This document shows, piece by piece, positions 14,069 to 21,756 of a DNA stretch of 24,224 nucleotides; position 1 is the stretch's first letter, and every line of letters begins with the position of its first letter. Under the pieces are notes generated by a model, which made no database searches, was not told the origin of the DNA, and saw only the letters and a program-made list of their open reading frames with translations. The translations under genes were made by a program, and so were the position numbers. This DNA comes from an uncultured Akkermansia sp. (GTDB lineage Bacteria > Verrucomicrobiota > Verrucomicrobiia > Verrucomicrobiales > Akkermansiaceae): contig CAJGCZ010000037.1 in assembly GCA_904501975.1 (NCBI GenBank), positions 1 through 24,224 on the forward strand. The letters run 5' to 3'.

Positions 14069-15349
14069 ATGCGCCGATTCGAGACTCTCCAAATACATGC
14101 CGGGCAAGAGCAAGCGGACCCCGCCACCGGAGCCCGCGCCGTTCCCATCTATGCCACCTCCGCCTACGTTTTTGACAGTTGCGAGCAGGCAGCAGCCCGA
14201 TTCAGCTTGCAGGAAGGCGGCAATATCTATAGCCGGCTCACCAACAGCACACAAGAGGTATTAGAAAAACGCATAGCAGCCTTAGAAGGAGGCGTAGCAG
14301 CATTAGCATTAGCCTCCGGCGCAGCTGCCATCAGCTACACACTGCAAGCATTAGCGCAAAATGGCGGCCACATTGTTGCCCAAAAGAGCATCTACGGCGG
14401 TAGTTACAACCTGTTGGCACATACCCTGCCCCAATTCGGCATCAGCTGCACCTTTGTGGATATTCATAACAAAGCCGAAGTAGAAGCCGCCATTCGCCCG
14501 AATACCCGCGCCATTTACATTGAAACGATGGGCAACCCCAACTGTGATATTCCGGACATTGGGGCGTTAGCACAATTATCCCACCAACACGGCTTGCCGT
14601 TGGTGGTAGACAATACCTTTGCCACGCCCTTCCTGCTGCGCCCTATCGAGCACGGGGCCGACATTGTCGTACACTCTGCCACCAAGTTCCTCGGCGGACA
14701 CGGCACAACCTTGGGCGGATTGGTGGTAGACGGCGGCAAATTCAACTGGGCAGCGGGCGACAAGTACCCCGGCATAGCAGCACCCAATCCGGCGTACCAC
14801 GGCATCAGCTTTACTGAGGCCGTGGGCGAGGCCGCCTTTGCCGTGTACCTGCGAGCCGTGTTGCTGCGCGACATGGGTGCCTGCATTTCCCCCTTTGCCG
14901 CCTTCCAACTTCTGCAAGGCATTGAAACCCTATCACTGCGTATGGAGCGCCATGCAGCCAACGCCGCTTCCGTTGTGCGTTACTTAACTGCACATCCGCA
15001 GGTGGATAAAGTGAACCACCCGTTGCTGGCAGAGCACCCGCACCACACCACCTACGCAAAATACTTCCCGAACGGTGGCGGCTCCATCTTCACTTTCGAG
15101 CTCAAGGGTGGACAGGCGGAGGCTTTCCGCTTTATCAACTCATTGCAGCTCTTCTCCCTGCTTGCCAATGTGGCAGATATGAAGAGTCTCGTCATTCACC
15201 CTGCCAGCACCACGCACTCCCAAATGACGGAGGAGCAATTGGCAGCCAGCGGAATCCGCCAAAACACCATTCGCCTCTCCATCGGTACAGAGCATATTGA
15301 CGATATCCTGGCTGACTTGCAACAGGCGTTTGAACAAGCCTATGCTTAA
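14069..15349 (+). CDS. metY: O-acetylhomoserine sulfhydrylase (PLP-dependent)
   Basis: MetY makes homocysteine from O-acetylhomoserine and sulfide, a direct-sulfhydrylation route to methionine. At 426 residues it has the family length. Marks include the N-terminal FETLQIHAGQEQADPATGARAVPIYATSAY block, YSRLTNST near 54-61, D181 in VVDNTFATPF, and the PLP lysine K206 in HSATKFLGGHGT. The OAH-type DGGKFNW...PNPAYHGISF segment separates it from cystathionine gamma-synthase. I start it at 14069 (MRRFETL). The same frame is open back to 13904, but that stretch is AT-rich, contains the divergent promoters and is not conserved in this family. A terminator follows. Single-gene unit, cytoplasmic. Confidence 0.95.
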   Translation: MRRFETLQIHAGQEQADPATGARAVPIYATSAYVFDSCEQAAARFSLQEGGNIYSRLTNSTQEVLEKRIAALEGGVAALALASGAAAISYTLQALAQNGGHIVAQKSIYGGSYNLLAHTLPQFGISCTFVDIHNKAEVEAAIRPNTRAIYIETMGNPNCDIPDIGALAQLSHQHGLPLVVDNTFATPFLLRPIEHGADIVVHSATKFLGGHGTTLGGLVVDGGKFNWAAGDKYPGIAAPNPAYHGISFTEAVGEAAFAVYLRAVLLRDMGACISPFAAFQLLQGIETLSLRMERHAANAASVVRYLTAHPQVDKVNHPLLAEHPHHTTYAKYFPNGGGSIFTFELKGGQAEAFRFINSLQLFSLLANVADMKSLVIHPASTTHSQMTEEQLAASGIRQNTIRLSIGTEHIDDILADLQQAFEQAYA

Positions 15350-15443
15350 CGCAAGCCTTACATCAAGGCTGCTGTGTGACTTTAAGGGCATGTGAATATT
15401 GGCGAGAATAGTTCCACTCTAACAAACAGTAATCATCGGCATA

Positions 15444-15474
15444 TACCCCGTCTGAGTACCTCTCAGGCGGGGTA
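15444..15474 (+). terminator. Terminator-like hairpin after metY
   Basis: A 13-bp stem from TACCCCG (15444) to CGGGGTA (15474), with one G-T pair and a 5-nt loop. The U tract after it is weak (ATACTTTACG), so it may need Rho or act mainly as a 3' stabiliser. Confidence 0.65.
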
Positions 15475-15489
15475 ATACTTTACGCTTTG

Positions 15490-15563
15490 TTTAAGTTTTC
15501 AGTTGGATATCCACACAAATAGCAATTTGCTTGTGCTCAACGAGAAAGAACTAAAAACTTGAA
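15490..15563. promoter_or_regulatory. Inverted repeat overlapping the lipoprotein promoter (possible operator)
   Basis: TTTAAGTTTTCAGTT (15490-15504) and AACTAAAAACTTGAA (15549-15563) are 13/15 complementary. Between them lies a small hairpin, CAAAT-AGCA-ATTTG (15516-15529). The right arm overlaps the -35 box TTGAAT. The arms share their core with the 25-bp repeats at both ends of the window, so this may be a protein-binding site or an old repeat copy. Confidence 0.45.
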
Positions 15564-15587
15564 TCTTCGGTTGTTTTTTGTTATAAA
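15559..15587 (+). promoter_or_regulatory. Promoter of the lipoprotein pair
   Basis: TTGAAT (15559-15564), a 17-bp spacer and TATAAA (15582-15587). The ATG lies 6 bp after the -10 box, so the transcript would be leaderless or nearly so. Confidence 0.6.
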
Positions 15588-15593
15588 CAAGAA

Positions 15594-16322
15594 ATGAAAC
15601 GCGTATCGGCAGTTCTCGGCATGGCGGTGTTGGCGCTCAACAGTTGCGTGTATGTTACCACTAATCTGGGTGGATTCACCAATGACTTGGGCGTGCATGA
15701 GCGTCTTCGCGTCAGCGTCACAGAAAAGCCGACACCGGCGACTAACGCCTACGTCTCTGCCAACCCTCAGGATTTCCATATTTACAAACTGGGCAATGCC
15801 TACTACATGAAAATGTACGTTACCTACGCCCAGAAAAGAGCATCCCTCTTCAAGATGTATACCGTTTTCGGCGAGGATAGATTCTGCGAATTATGGAGTC
15901 CCACCAAATCGCGCATTGCCTCGCTCACCCCTGAGCCTTACATGGTGTTGATGGAGCCAACAAGTGTGTACCGTTGTCTGAGAATCAAGCAGGTTGCGCC
16001 CCCGCAGGGAGCTCTGCCCGCTATACCATACGACGAATTTGACTTCTCAACGGCACAACAGTGCAAGGTCAATTTAGAAAAAGCGAAAGACGGCAGTTAC
16101 TTCAATAACAAACACTACATGCCGACATCCCGACTCCCGGAAGAGCAAAAACACGCCATACACTATGCTCTTAAGCCTGTTTCATGGGCGCTGACGGCAG
16201 TGGATTTCGTTCCGCAAGCCGTACAGGCAAGCGCCTTCGGCTTGTTCGTATATCTGCCGACAAAGATAGCTCAAATGCAAGCTCAGCCGGAACCACCCGT
16301 ACCCATGCCAAATCCGCGTTAA
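15594..16322 (+). CDS. Putative lipoprotein, first of a tandem pair
   Basis: 242 residues. A short signal peptide ends in the lipobox ALNS-C (C18), so the mature protein should be lipid-anchored. Directly after the cysteine comes VYVTTNLGGFTNDLGV, almost the same as in the next gene. Other stretches shared with the neighbour are a YMKMY core, LTPEPYMV, EFDFS, and HYALKPVSW near the C-terminus. The tail is Pro-rich (QPEPPVPMPNPR). I recognise no known domain. It is the first gene of a two-gene unit (24 bp to the next) with its own promoter. The pair most likely arose by tandem duplication. Its function is unknown; an outer-membrane or surface role is inferred only from the lipobox. Confidence 0.8.
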   Translation: MKRVSAVLGMAVLALNSCVYVTTNLGGFTNDLGVHERLRVSVTEKPTPATNAYVSANPQDFHIYKLGNAYYMKMYVTYAQKRASLFKMYTVFGEDRFCELWSPTKSRIASLTPEPYMVLMEPTSVYRCLRIKQVAPPQGALPAIPYDEFDFSTAQQCKVNLEKAKDGSYFNNKHYMPTSRLPEEQKHAIHYALKPVSWALTAVDFVPQAVQASAFGLFVYLPTKIAQMQAQPEPPVPMPNPR

Positions 16323-16346
16323 ACACGTTCCTTCAGACCTCTCGCC

Positions 16347-17087
16347 ATGATACAGTCTCTCTTCTATACCCTCGTTGCTCTCCTTGTGTTAAACAGCTGC
16401 ATTACGACAACGAATCTGGGCGGCTTTACAAACGACCTCGGCGTTGACAAAGCCTACCGCATCAGTACAACAGCCGACACACCGGAGCAGAATCACCTCA
16501 AAACGGCCTCGCCTGATGATTTCTCTATCTACTGCCTGGACGGCAAGTATTATATGGAAATGTACTATGCCATGGCACAAAAAGAAACGGCCCTGGTGCG
16601 AGGGGAAGATATATGGGGTAACAAGGGCACCTTCATTCACCTGTGGAAGACCGATAAAGAGCGACTCAAGAAGCTCACGCCTAAGCCTTATATGGTGCCG
16701 TTAAATAAAGAGCTTGTTTACGAATGCCTGCAAATCAGGATTGATGAGGCAGATACGGACGAAACCGCCATCATACCCAAAGAGGAGTTTGATTTCAGCC
16801 GCGCCTCCCGATGCACGCCCAAACTGACGAAAAACACCTACTACCACGATTATTACCCCATTGGTCACTACCTCCCGACTATACCGGATGAAAACGGCTT
16901 TGTTCATTACGCGCTGCAACCCATCTCATGGCCTCTGAAAGTGGTGGATGCAGTTCCCTCAAGTCTGGCTTGGGGAACGCTCTGGTTGATAGCAAGCCCT
17001 TACATACTCAAAGAACAAATTCAACTCATGTCAAACCGCCCGATTAACCATCCGAAACTCGGGGACGGCAACGAGAGAATCCCGTAA
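16347..17087 (+). CDS. Putative lipoprotein, second of a tandem pair
   Basis: 246 residues, paralogous over the full length to the preceding gene. The lipobox VLNS-C puts the cysteine at the same position, C18, followed by ITTTNLGGFTNDLGV. Shared downstream blocks are YYMEMY, LTPKPYMVPL, EEFDFSRA and HYALQPISWPLKVVDAVP. Overall divergence is substantial apart from these motifs, so the duplication is not recent. No known domain is recognised. The stop codon lies only 8 bp before the left end of the insertion sequence. The IS therefore replaced or displaced whatever terminator originally followed, and the IS hairpin at 17195-17251 may now end this transcript. Confidence 0.8.
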   Translation: MIQSLFYTLVALLVLNSCITTTNLGGFTNDLGVDKAYRISTTADTPEQNHLKTASPDDFSIYCLDGKYYMEMYYAMAQKETALVRGEDIWGNKGTFIHLWKTDKERLKKLTPKPYMVPLNKELVYECLQIRIDEADTDETAIIPKEEFDFSRASRCTPKLTKNTYYHDYYPIGHYLPTIPDENGFVHYALQPISWPLKVVDAVPSSLAWGTLWLIASPYILKEQIQLMSNRPINHPKLGDGNERIP

Positions 17088-17194
17088 AAGACGTATTGCC
17101 TCAAAAAAAACAGTCACCGAAAAGTGGATGCCTCAAAATTGCGGTCACCGAAACTTTAGCCAATAATTGACCCAAAAACAAGGCAAATCCACCA

Positions 17195-17251
17195 TTTTTC
17201 TGCACCAAAATGACAGCGAGCGTAGCGAGTCGGCATTTTGGTGCAGAAAAA
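17195..17251. terminator. 18-bp perfect hairpin inside the IS left end
   Basis: The arms at 17195-17212 and 17234-17251 are perfectly complementary over 18 bp and begin and end with five T/A, giving a U run in either direction. The 21-nt loop holds GCGAGCGTAGCGAGTCG, closely similar to the loop of a hairpin at 24026-24064. It lies just downstream of the transposase stop and probably works as a bidirectional terminator that blocks read-through into the element. Confidence 0.75.
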
Positions 17252-17274
17252 TTCGCCGGAAGGGGGTGGGAAAC

Positions 17275-18441
17275 TCATAAAATGCTCTCGGGTTTCATGA
17301 GACTGAAGAGCTTTTTTAGGGATTTTTGGATATTTTCCTGTAATTCGATGGGGTCGAGAGATTCTTTCAGAGACACAAGGTTTCTTTTCCTTGGCCCGTC
17401 TTTCATTTGTTCCATGACTCTTTCGTACGGAGTGCGTGCTTTGTCGTATTTCTTTTTCGTTTTGCCTGTGACTGGGTTTCGTTGCTTTGATACTAACCTT
17501 GTGCTGGCTATGAAAAAATTGGTGAGAAGATTATGATAGCGATATACCTGGTTGAGCAAGAATACGCATTGTTCATTGTCTATTCTCTCGTAGCCTATCA
17601 ATTCTCTCACTTTGTGACGATTGCGTTCTTCTGCACGAGCGTTATCATTCTTTTTGTAAGGTCGAGAACGAGTCAGTTTACACCTCTTGTACCGCTCTTT
17701 GAGCATCCTTTGTAAATGATAGTTGATAAACTCTGAGCCGTTGTCCGTGTTAATGCTGCGAACCATAAAAGGCATCTCTCGTAGCAGGTACAGAAAGGCC
17801 GCACAGGTAGCCTCTTGGCCTTTGTTCCAGATTGCTCGGTTCTGTGTCCATAAGGTCAAATCATCCGTTACTGTTAACGTCCATACGAAGCTGCCACGTG
17901 TGCTATCCCCACAATGAGCTACCGTATCGGCATACAGATGGCCGGGAATATCAATCTTGCGAGTTGTGTCTATAATTGGTATGGATTGCTTTAATGCGCT
18001 GATAGTTTGTTTATTGGCCTTATGAATATCATCTACTTTAAATCCTCGCAAGACTCGATCCAGAGTGGCTGGCGAGACACTTAGAACGCGACTTTGAGAC
18101 TCTTCATCTATTTCTTGTCGTTTTGAGAAGGCTTTTAGCCACGTTGGCAACATGGAGTGAAGCCTTTTACCGCAAGGTTGGTCAGATTTCAACCAAATGG
18201 TCTTTATGAGCTCGATATCGTTGAGTTGTAATTTCGGCAGTCGCCCCCTTTTCTCAACTCGCTTACGTTTTCGTATGCGAGAATAGTAACGTATAATACT
18301 TTTAGATGACTTGTAACCAGTGAGTTCCATTAGTTGCTTAAGCAGTTCACCTTTGGCTTTGCGCGAGTGAGCTTTTCGATACTTTAACGCGTTGGAATTC
18401 AGTAACTCAATTATTGCTTGCTTACTCATTTTGAGTGACAT
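17275..18441 (-). CDS. DDE (rve/integrase-core) transposase
   Basis: 388 residues, intact. The basic N-terminal part (1-140) contains helix-turn-helix-like segments for binding the IS ends. The catalytic core has D172 (HLYADTVAHCGD), D233 (INTDNGSEF) and E271 (NDNARAEERNRHKVRELIGY), the retroviral-integrase-type triad. The C-terminus has the TKKKYDKARTPYERVM pattern seen in IS481-like and related unclassified transposases. It would cut and join the TGCCTCAAAA-type ends of the element. No frameshift or internal stop is present, so it could be active. No Shine-Dalgarno sequence; an alternative ATG lies four codons in. Exact IS family is uncertain. Confidence 0.92.
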   Translation of the reverse strand: MSLKMSKQAIIELLNSNALKYRKAHSRKAKGELLKQLMELTGYKSSKSIIRYYSRIRKRKRVEKRGRLPKLQLNDIELIKTIWLKSDQPCGKRLHSMLPTWLKAFSKRQEIDEESQSRVLSVSPATLDRVLRGFKVDDIHKANKQTISALKQSIPIIDTTRKIDIPGHLYADTVAHCGDSTRGSFVWTLTVTDDLTLWTQNRAIWNKGQEATCAAFLYLLREMPFMVRSINTDNGSEFINYHLQRMLKERYKRCKLTRSRPYKKNDNARAEERNRHKVRELIGYERIDNEQCVFLLNQVYRYHNLLTNFFIASTRLVSKQRNPVTGKTKKKYDKARTPYERVMEQMKDGPRKRNLVSLKESLDPIELQENIQKSLKKLFSLMKPESIL

Positions 18442-18581
18442 GTGTATATGTTAGTGCCTGATTTATGAGGCATCCAGCTTTTCACGTGTCAGCCAAACTC
18501 ATGAGAAGTGTCAGTTCGGTGACTGGATTTTTGAGGCAATGCGAAAGATTGGTGCAAGAAGCTAAAAACAACAATTCGCGC

Positions 18582-18609
18582 TTGCTATTCATGCAGAAAT
18601 GCGTATAAT
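18582..18609 (+). promoter_or_regulatory. asd promoter
   Basis: TTGCTA (18582-18587), a 16-bp spacer and a perfect TATAAT (18604-18609), starting 42 bp beyond the IS end. The leader of about 55 nt contains a 7-bp hairpin (CCCGCGC with GCGTGGG, one G-T pair) at 18613-18633. The promoter is outside the IS, so asd expression does not depend on it. Confidence 0.6.
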
Positions 18610-18671
18610 ATCGCCCGCGCGTCAGCCGCGTGGGTTGATGCCGACAGAACAATTGATACAGAAATCAGACA

Positions 18672-19685
18672 ATGAACAAGAATCCCCGAGTAGCTATTGT
18701 GGGCGCCACCGGAGCGGTAGGCGTCGAGCTTCTTTCCTGCCTTGAGAGCCGCAACTTCCCGCTCTCTTCCCTGAAACTTCTGGCATCCAAACGTTCTGCC
18801 GGTAAACAGGTTGCCTTCCGTGGTGAAATGCTCACCGTGGAAGAGTTGACGGAAAATTCCTTTGGTGATGTGGATTTGGCCCTGTTCGCCGCAGGTGGCG
18901 ATATCTCCCGCAAGTTTGCCCCCATTGCCGGTGAGGCAGGTTGCGTGGTAGTGGACAACTCCTCCGCTTTCCGTCAGGATGCCGATGTGCCCTTGGTAGT
19001 GCCTGAGATTAACCCGGATGCCGCTTTCAATCACCCGCGCAACATCATTGCCAACCCGAACTGCACCACCATCATCACCCTGATGGCTCTGTACCCCCTG
19101 CACCTCAAGTTCGGTCTTAAGACCATCATTGCCAGCAGCTACCAGGCCGTGAGCGGCAGTGGCCAGCATGGTATTACAGAGCTTGAGAACCAAGTGCGCG
19201 CCATTTGCAATGGCCACCCCATCGAGATTTCCACCTATCCGCGCCAAATTGCTTTCAACGTGCTGCCGCAGATTGATAAGTTTGATGCCAACGGCTACAC
19301 CAAAGAAGAGCTCAAGATGCTCAACGAAGGCCGCAAGATTATGAACCTGCCGGAGCTGAATGTAACCTGCACCTGCGTACGCGTTCCCGTTTACCGCAGC
19401 CACTCCATTTCCTGCGTTGCTCAGTTTGAGCAGCCGGTAGACGTCGAGGCCGCCCGCGCCTGCTACGACGGCAAGCCCGGTGTTGCGCTGATGGACGACA
19501 TTGCCAACAACGTATGGCCCACCCCGCTCGACTCCACCAATGGCGATACCTGCTACGTTGGCCGCATTCGCAAGGATATTGCCGTGGACAACGCCCTCAA
19601 TCTGTGGGTAGTAGGCGACCAAGTGCGCAAGGGTGCCGCCCTCAATGCCGTGCAGATTGCCGAGCTGCTGGTCAGCCGCGCCTAA
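18672..19685 (+). CDS. asd: Aspartate-semialdehyde dehydrogenase
   Basis: Asd reduces aspartyl phosphate to aspartate semialdehyde with NADPH, the branch point for lysine/diaminopimelate, threonine and methionine. 337 residues, the normal length. Visible are the Rossmann motif VAIVGATGAVGVEL at 7-20, the catalytic C131 in ANPNCTT, the SSYQAVSGSG block near 155-164, Q200 in LPQIDKF, and the catalytic-base H244 in VPVYRSHS. NLWVVGDQVRKGAALNAVQIAELL closes the protein. It is followed after 21 bp by ispA, so the two probably form an operon. Its product also feeds the homoserine used by MetY, encoded 3.3 kb away. Cytoplasmic. Secure. Confidence 0.97.
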   Translation: MNKNPRVAIVGATGAVGVELLSCLESRNFPLSSLKLLASKRSAGKQVAFRGEMLTVEELTENSFGDVDLALFAAGGDISRKFAPIAGEAGCVVVDNSSAFRQDADVPLVVPEINPDAAFNHPRNIIANPNCTTIITLMALYPLHLKFGLKTIIASSYQAVSGSGQHGITELENQVRAICNGHPIEISTYPRQIAFNVLPQIDKFDANGYTKEELKMLNEGRKIMNLPELNVTCTCVRVPVYRSHSISCVAQFEQPVDVEAARACYDGKPGVALMDDIANNVWPTPLDSTNGDTCYVGRIRKDIAVDNALNLWVVGDQVRKGAALNAVQIAELLVSRA

Positions 19686-19706
19686 TCTCAACAGTTTCTT
19701 ATCTCC

Positions 19707-20591
19707 ATGGACATCAAGGCTCTCATCAAAGAAACAGCCCAGCTGGTAGAAAATCGTCTCAACGAGCTTTTACCCACTGAGGACACCGCCCCCACCACGC
19801 TGCACAAGGCCATGCGCTACAGCATCTTTGCCGGTGGCAAGCGTATTCGCCCCCTGCTTTGCTTGGAGGCGGCCCGCGCTTGCTGCGGCGATGTAACGCC
19901 CGCCCTGAATGCCGCTTGCGCATTGGAGGCCCTGCACACCTACACGCTGATTCACGATGACCTGCCGAGCATGGATAATGATGACCTGCGCCGCGGCCGC
20001 CCCACTAACCACAAGGTATTTGGCGAGGGTGTTGCCATTTTGGCCGGCGATGCCCTGCTGACAGAGGCATTTGCCATGCTGGCCCGTGTGCCTGCTAATG
20101 AGCGCTACGATGTGCGCGATTATGTTGCCGAGATGGCCTACCGCACCGGTAGTCTTACTCTGGTAGGCGGGCAGGTGCTTGACCTGGAGGGCGAAGGCCG
20201 TGAGCTCTCTGTTGACGAGCTGCGCGCCATCCACAACGGCAAGACAGCGGCTCTCATCATTGCTTCCGTACGCTTGGGTGCCATGGCTGCCGGTGCAACC
20301 CAGGAGCAGCTGGATGCACTCACCGCCTATGGGCGCGACTTAGGCCTTGCCTTCCAAATCATTGACGATATTCTGGATGTGACCTCCACCCCCGAGGTGT
20401 TGGGCAAGAGTATCGGCAAGGACCAAAAAGTGCAAAAGGCCACTTACCCTGCCTTGGTGGGTATGGACCGCGCCCGTGCCGAAGCCCGCGAGCTTACAGC
20501 AGCAGCCCGCGCCGCGCTGGATGTCTTCTCCGACAAGCGCCGCGCAGCCCTACTGGCCATCAATGATTACCTGTTGAAGCGCGATTATTAA
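19707..20591 (+). CDS. ispA: Farnesyl diphosphate synthase (short-chain trans-prenyltransferase)
   Basis: IspA condenses dimethylallyl or geranyl diphosphate with isopentenyl diphosphate to farnesyl diphosphate, the precursor of undecaprenyl phosphate and quinone side chains. 294 residues. The first Asp-rich motif is D84-D85-x4-D90 in HDDLPSMDND, with the two-residue insertion typical of bacterial enzymes. The second is D220-D221-x2-D224 in IIDDILD. FAGGKRIRP at 41-49 binds diphosphate, and GGQVLDL is near 154-160. The lack of an aromatic block well before the first motif fits a short-chain product, but geranylgeranyl synthesis cannot be excluded. It is the second gene after asd, closed by a terminator 24 bp after the stop. 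Confidence 0.93.
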   Translation: MDIKALIKETAQLVENRLNELLPTEDTAPTTLHKAMRYSIFAGGKRIRPLLCLEAARACCGDVTPALNAACALEALHTYTLIHDDLPSMDNDDLRRGRPTNHKVFGEGVAILAGDALLTEAFAMLARVPANERYDVRDYVAEMAYRTGSLTLVGGQVLDLEGEGRELSVDELRAIHNGKTAALIIASVRLGAMAAGATQEQLDALTAYGRDLGLAFQIIDDILDVTSTPEVLGKSIGKDQKVQKATYPALVGMDRARAEARELTAAARAALDVFSDKRRAALLAINDYLLKRDY

Positions 20592-20615
20592 GCGCTCGTG
20601 CTTACGCTTTACCGG

Positions 20616-20656
20616 AAACGCCGTCTCGCCACCGTACGAGTCGGCGTTTCTTGTTT
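20616..20656 (+). terminator. Terminator of the asd-ispA operon
   Basis: AAACGCCG (20616-20623) pairs with CGGCGTTT (20642-20649). After one T-T mismatch the stem continues with CTCG/CGAG around an 8-nt loop. It is followed by CTTGTTT. Confidence 0.8.
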
Positions 20657-20678
20657 ACAGCGTCCGGGCATTTTGAGC

Positions 20679-20708
20679 TTGCAGAGAACGGGTGCTTCGT
20701 GATAGAGT
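20679..20708 (+). promoter_or_regulatory. Promoter of the ABC ATPase-tatC unit
   Basis: TTGCAG (20679-20684), an 18-bp spacer and TAGAGT (20703-20708). An AAAGGAG lies 14 nt before the ATG, further than usual for ribosome binding. Confidence 0.4.
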
Positions 20709-20729
20709 AAAGGAGCTTACGAGAAACGA

Positions 20730-21746
20730 ATGACGGAGCAGGTTTTAGAGGTAAAAGGACTGAGCATGCACTTTCCTGTGCGTGGCGGTGTTTTTTCGCG
20801 CCAAAACGGCATCGTAAAAGCTGTTGATAACGTGTCATTCAGCATCAAATCCGGCGAAACGCTGGGCATGGTTGGCGAAAGCGGCTGCGGCAAGAGCACC
20901 ATCGCGCGCTGCATTGTGCGATTGCTGGAACCTACCGCAGGCAAGATTTGTGTGCTGGGTAAGGATATTACACACCGCTCTCAATGGGCACTGCAACGCA
21001 TCCGCCGCAAGGTGCAGATGGTGTTTCAAGACCCCGCCGGGGCGTTGGACCCGCGCATGGATGTGCGCCATATTATTGCAGAGCCCCTTCAAATACACGG
21101 CACGGGCAGCCGTGCAGAGCAACAAAAGCGCGTGGATACGCTGCTGGATATGGTGGGTCTGCCTAAAACGGCGGGCGATAAATTCCCGCACGAGTTCTCC
21201 GGCGGGCAAAAGCAAAGAATCGGCATTGCCCGCGCGTTGGCGCAAAAGCCCAAGCTCCTGATTTTGGATGAACCCGTGAGCGCTCTGGATGTATCCGTGC
21301 AATCGCAGGTGCTTAATCTGTTGTTGGATTTGCAGCAAGAGCTCAATCTCTCCTACCTCTTCATATCTCATGATTTGTCGGTGGTACGCCACATGGCTGA
21401 CCGCGTTGCCGTCATGTATATGGGCAAAATTGTAGAGATGGGGGGCGCGGATGCCATGTACCACCACCCGCACCATGCGTACTCCAAGGCGCTGCTCTCT
21501 GCTATTCCGAAAGCTGACCCCACCCGTCGTGAGCATACCCCCGTGTTGCCGGGCGATGTGCCGTCGCCCATCAATCCGCCCCCCGGCAGTGCCTTTGGTA
21601 GACGCATTAACCACCCATATTTAGAAGCCTCGCTGGGTATGGATTTAACCCCGCTGGAAATTGAGCCCGGCCACTGGGTGGCACCGGATCCCTGCGCGGT
21701 ATCTCTGGCCGACCTTGCCAAACTAGGCATTGATATTTACCAATAA
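20730..21746 (+). CDS. Oligopeptide/dipeptide-type ABC transporter ATP-binding protein (OppF/DppF-like)
   Basis: 338 residues. Walker A is GESGCGKST at 49-57, the Q-loop is in MVFQDPAGALDP, the signature is EFSGGQKQRIGIARAL, Walker B is LLILDEPVSALDVSVQ, and the H-loop is ISHDLSVV. The C-terminal oligopeptide-transport extension begins HHPHHAYSKALLSAIP and continues PVLPGDVPSPINPPPG. The cysteines usual in that extension (PPSGCRFHPRCP pattern) are replaced (PPGSAFGRRINHP), so its iron-sulfur-type cluster site appears lost. No permease, binding protein or OppD partner is in the window, so it must pair with components encoded elsewhere. It is followed by tatC after 10 bp and is probably co-transcribed. 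Peripheral inner-membrane protein. Confidence 0.88.
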   Translation: MTEQVLEVKGLSMHFPVRGGVFSRQNGIVKAVDNVSFSIKSGETLGMVGESGCGKSTIARCIVRLLEPTAGKICVLGKDITHRSQWALQRIRRKVQMVFQDPAGALDPRMDVRHIIAEPLQIHGTGSRAEQQKRVDTLLDMVGLPKTAGDKFPHEFSGGQKQRIGIARALAQKPKLLILDEPVSALDVSVQSQVLNLLLDLQQELNLSYLFISHDLSVVRHMADRVAVMYMGKIVEMGGADAMYHHPHHAYSKALLSAIPKADPTRREHTPVLPGDVPSPINPPPGSAFGRRINHPYLEASLGMDLTPLEIEPGHWVAPDPCAVSLADLAKLGIDIYQ

Positions 21747-21756
21747 GCGTGCGCTC

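Larger units (their letters stand above)
17096..18539 (-). mobile_element. Insertion sequence with DDE transposase, about 1.44 kb
   Basis: The ends are inverted repeats. TTGCCTCAAAA ... AGTCACCGAA at the left (17096-17121) matches the reverse complement of 18514-18539 apart from about three positions. The left end carries a second copy of the motif (17129-17153: TGCCTCAAAA, 5 bp, GTCACCGAAA), and the right end a degenerate second copy (18450-18472). AT occurs on both outer sides, which could be a 2-bp target duplication or part of the repeat; no longer duplication is visible. It contains one intact transposase gene and an 18-bp hairpin. It separates the lipoprotein pair from asd. Confidence 0.85.

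Noticed and set aside
18585..19691. 368-aa open frame antisense to asd
   Set aside because: Shadow of asd, whose catalytic residues and promoter are clear on the plus strand.
21730..21756. Nine-residue N-terminal extension of TatC
   Set aside because: It would overlap the preceding gene by 17 bp; the ATG at 21757 gives a clean 10-bp gap.
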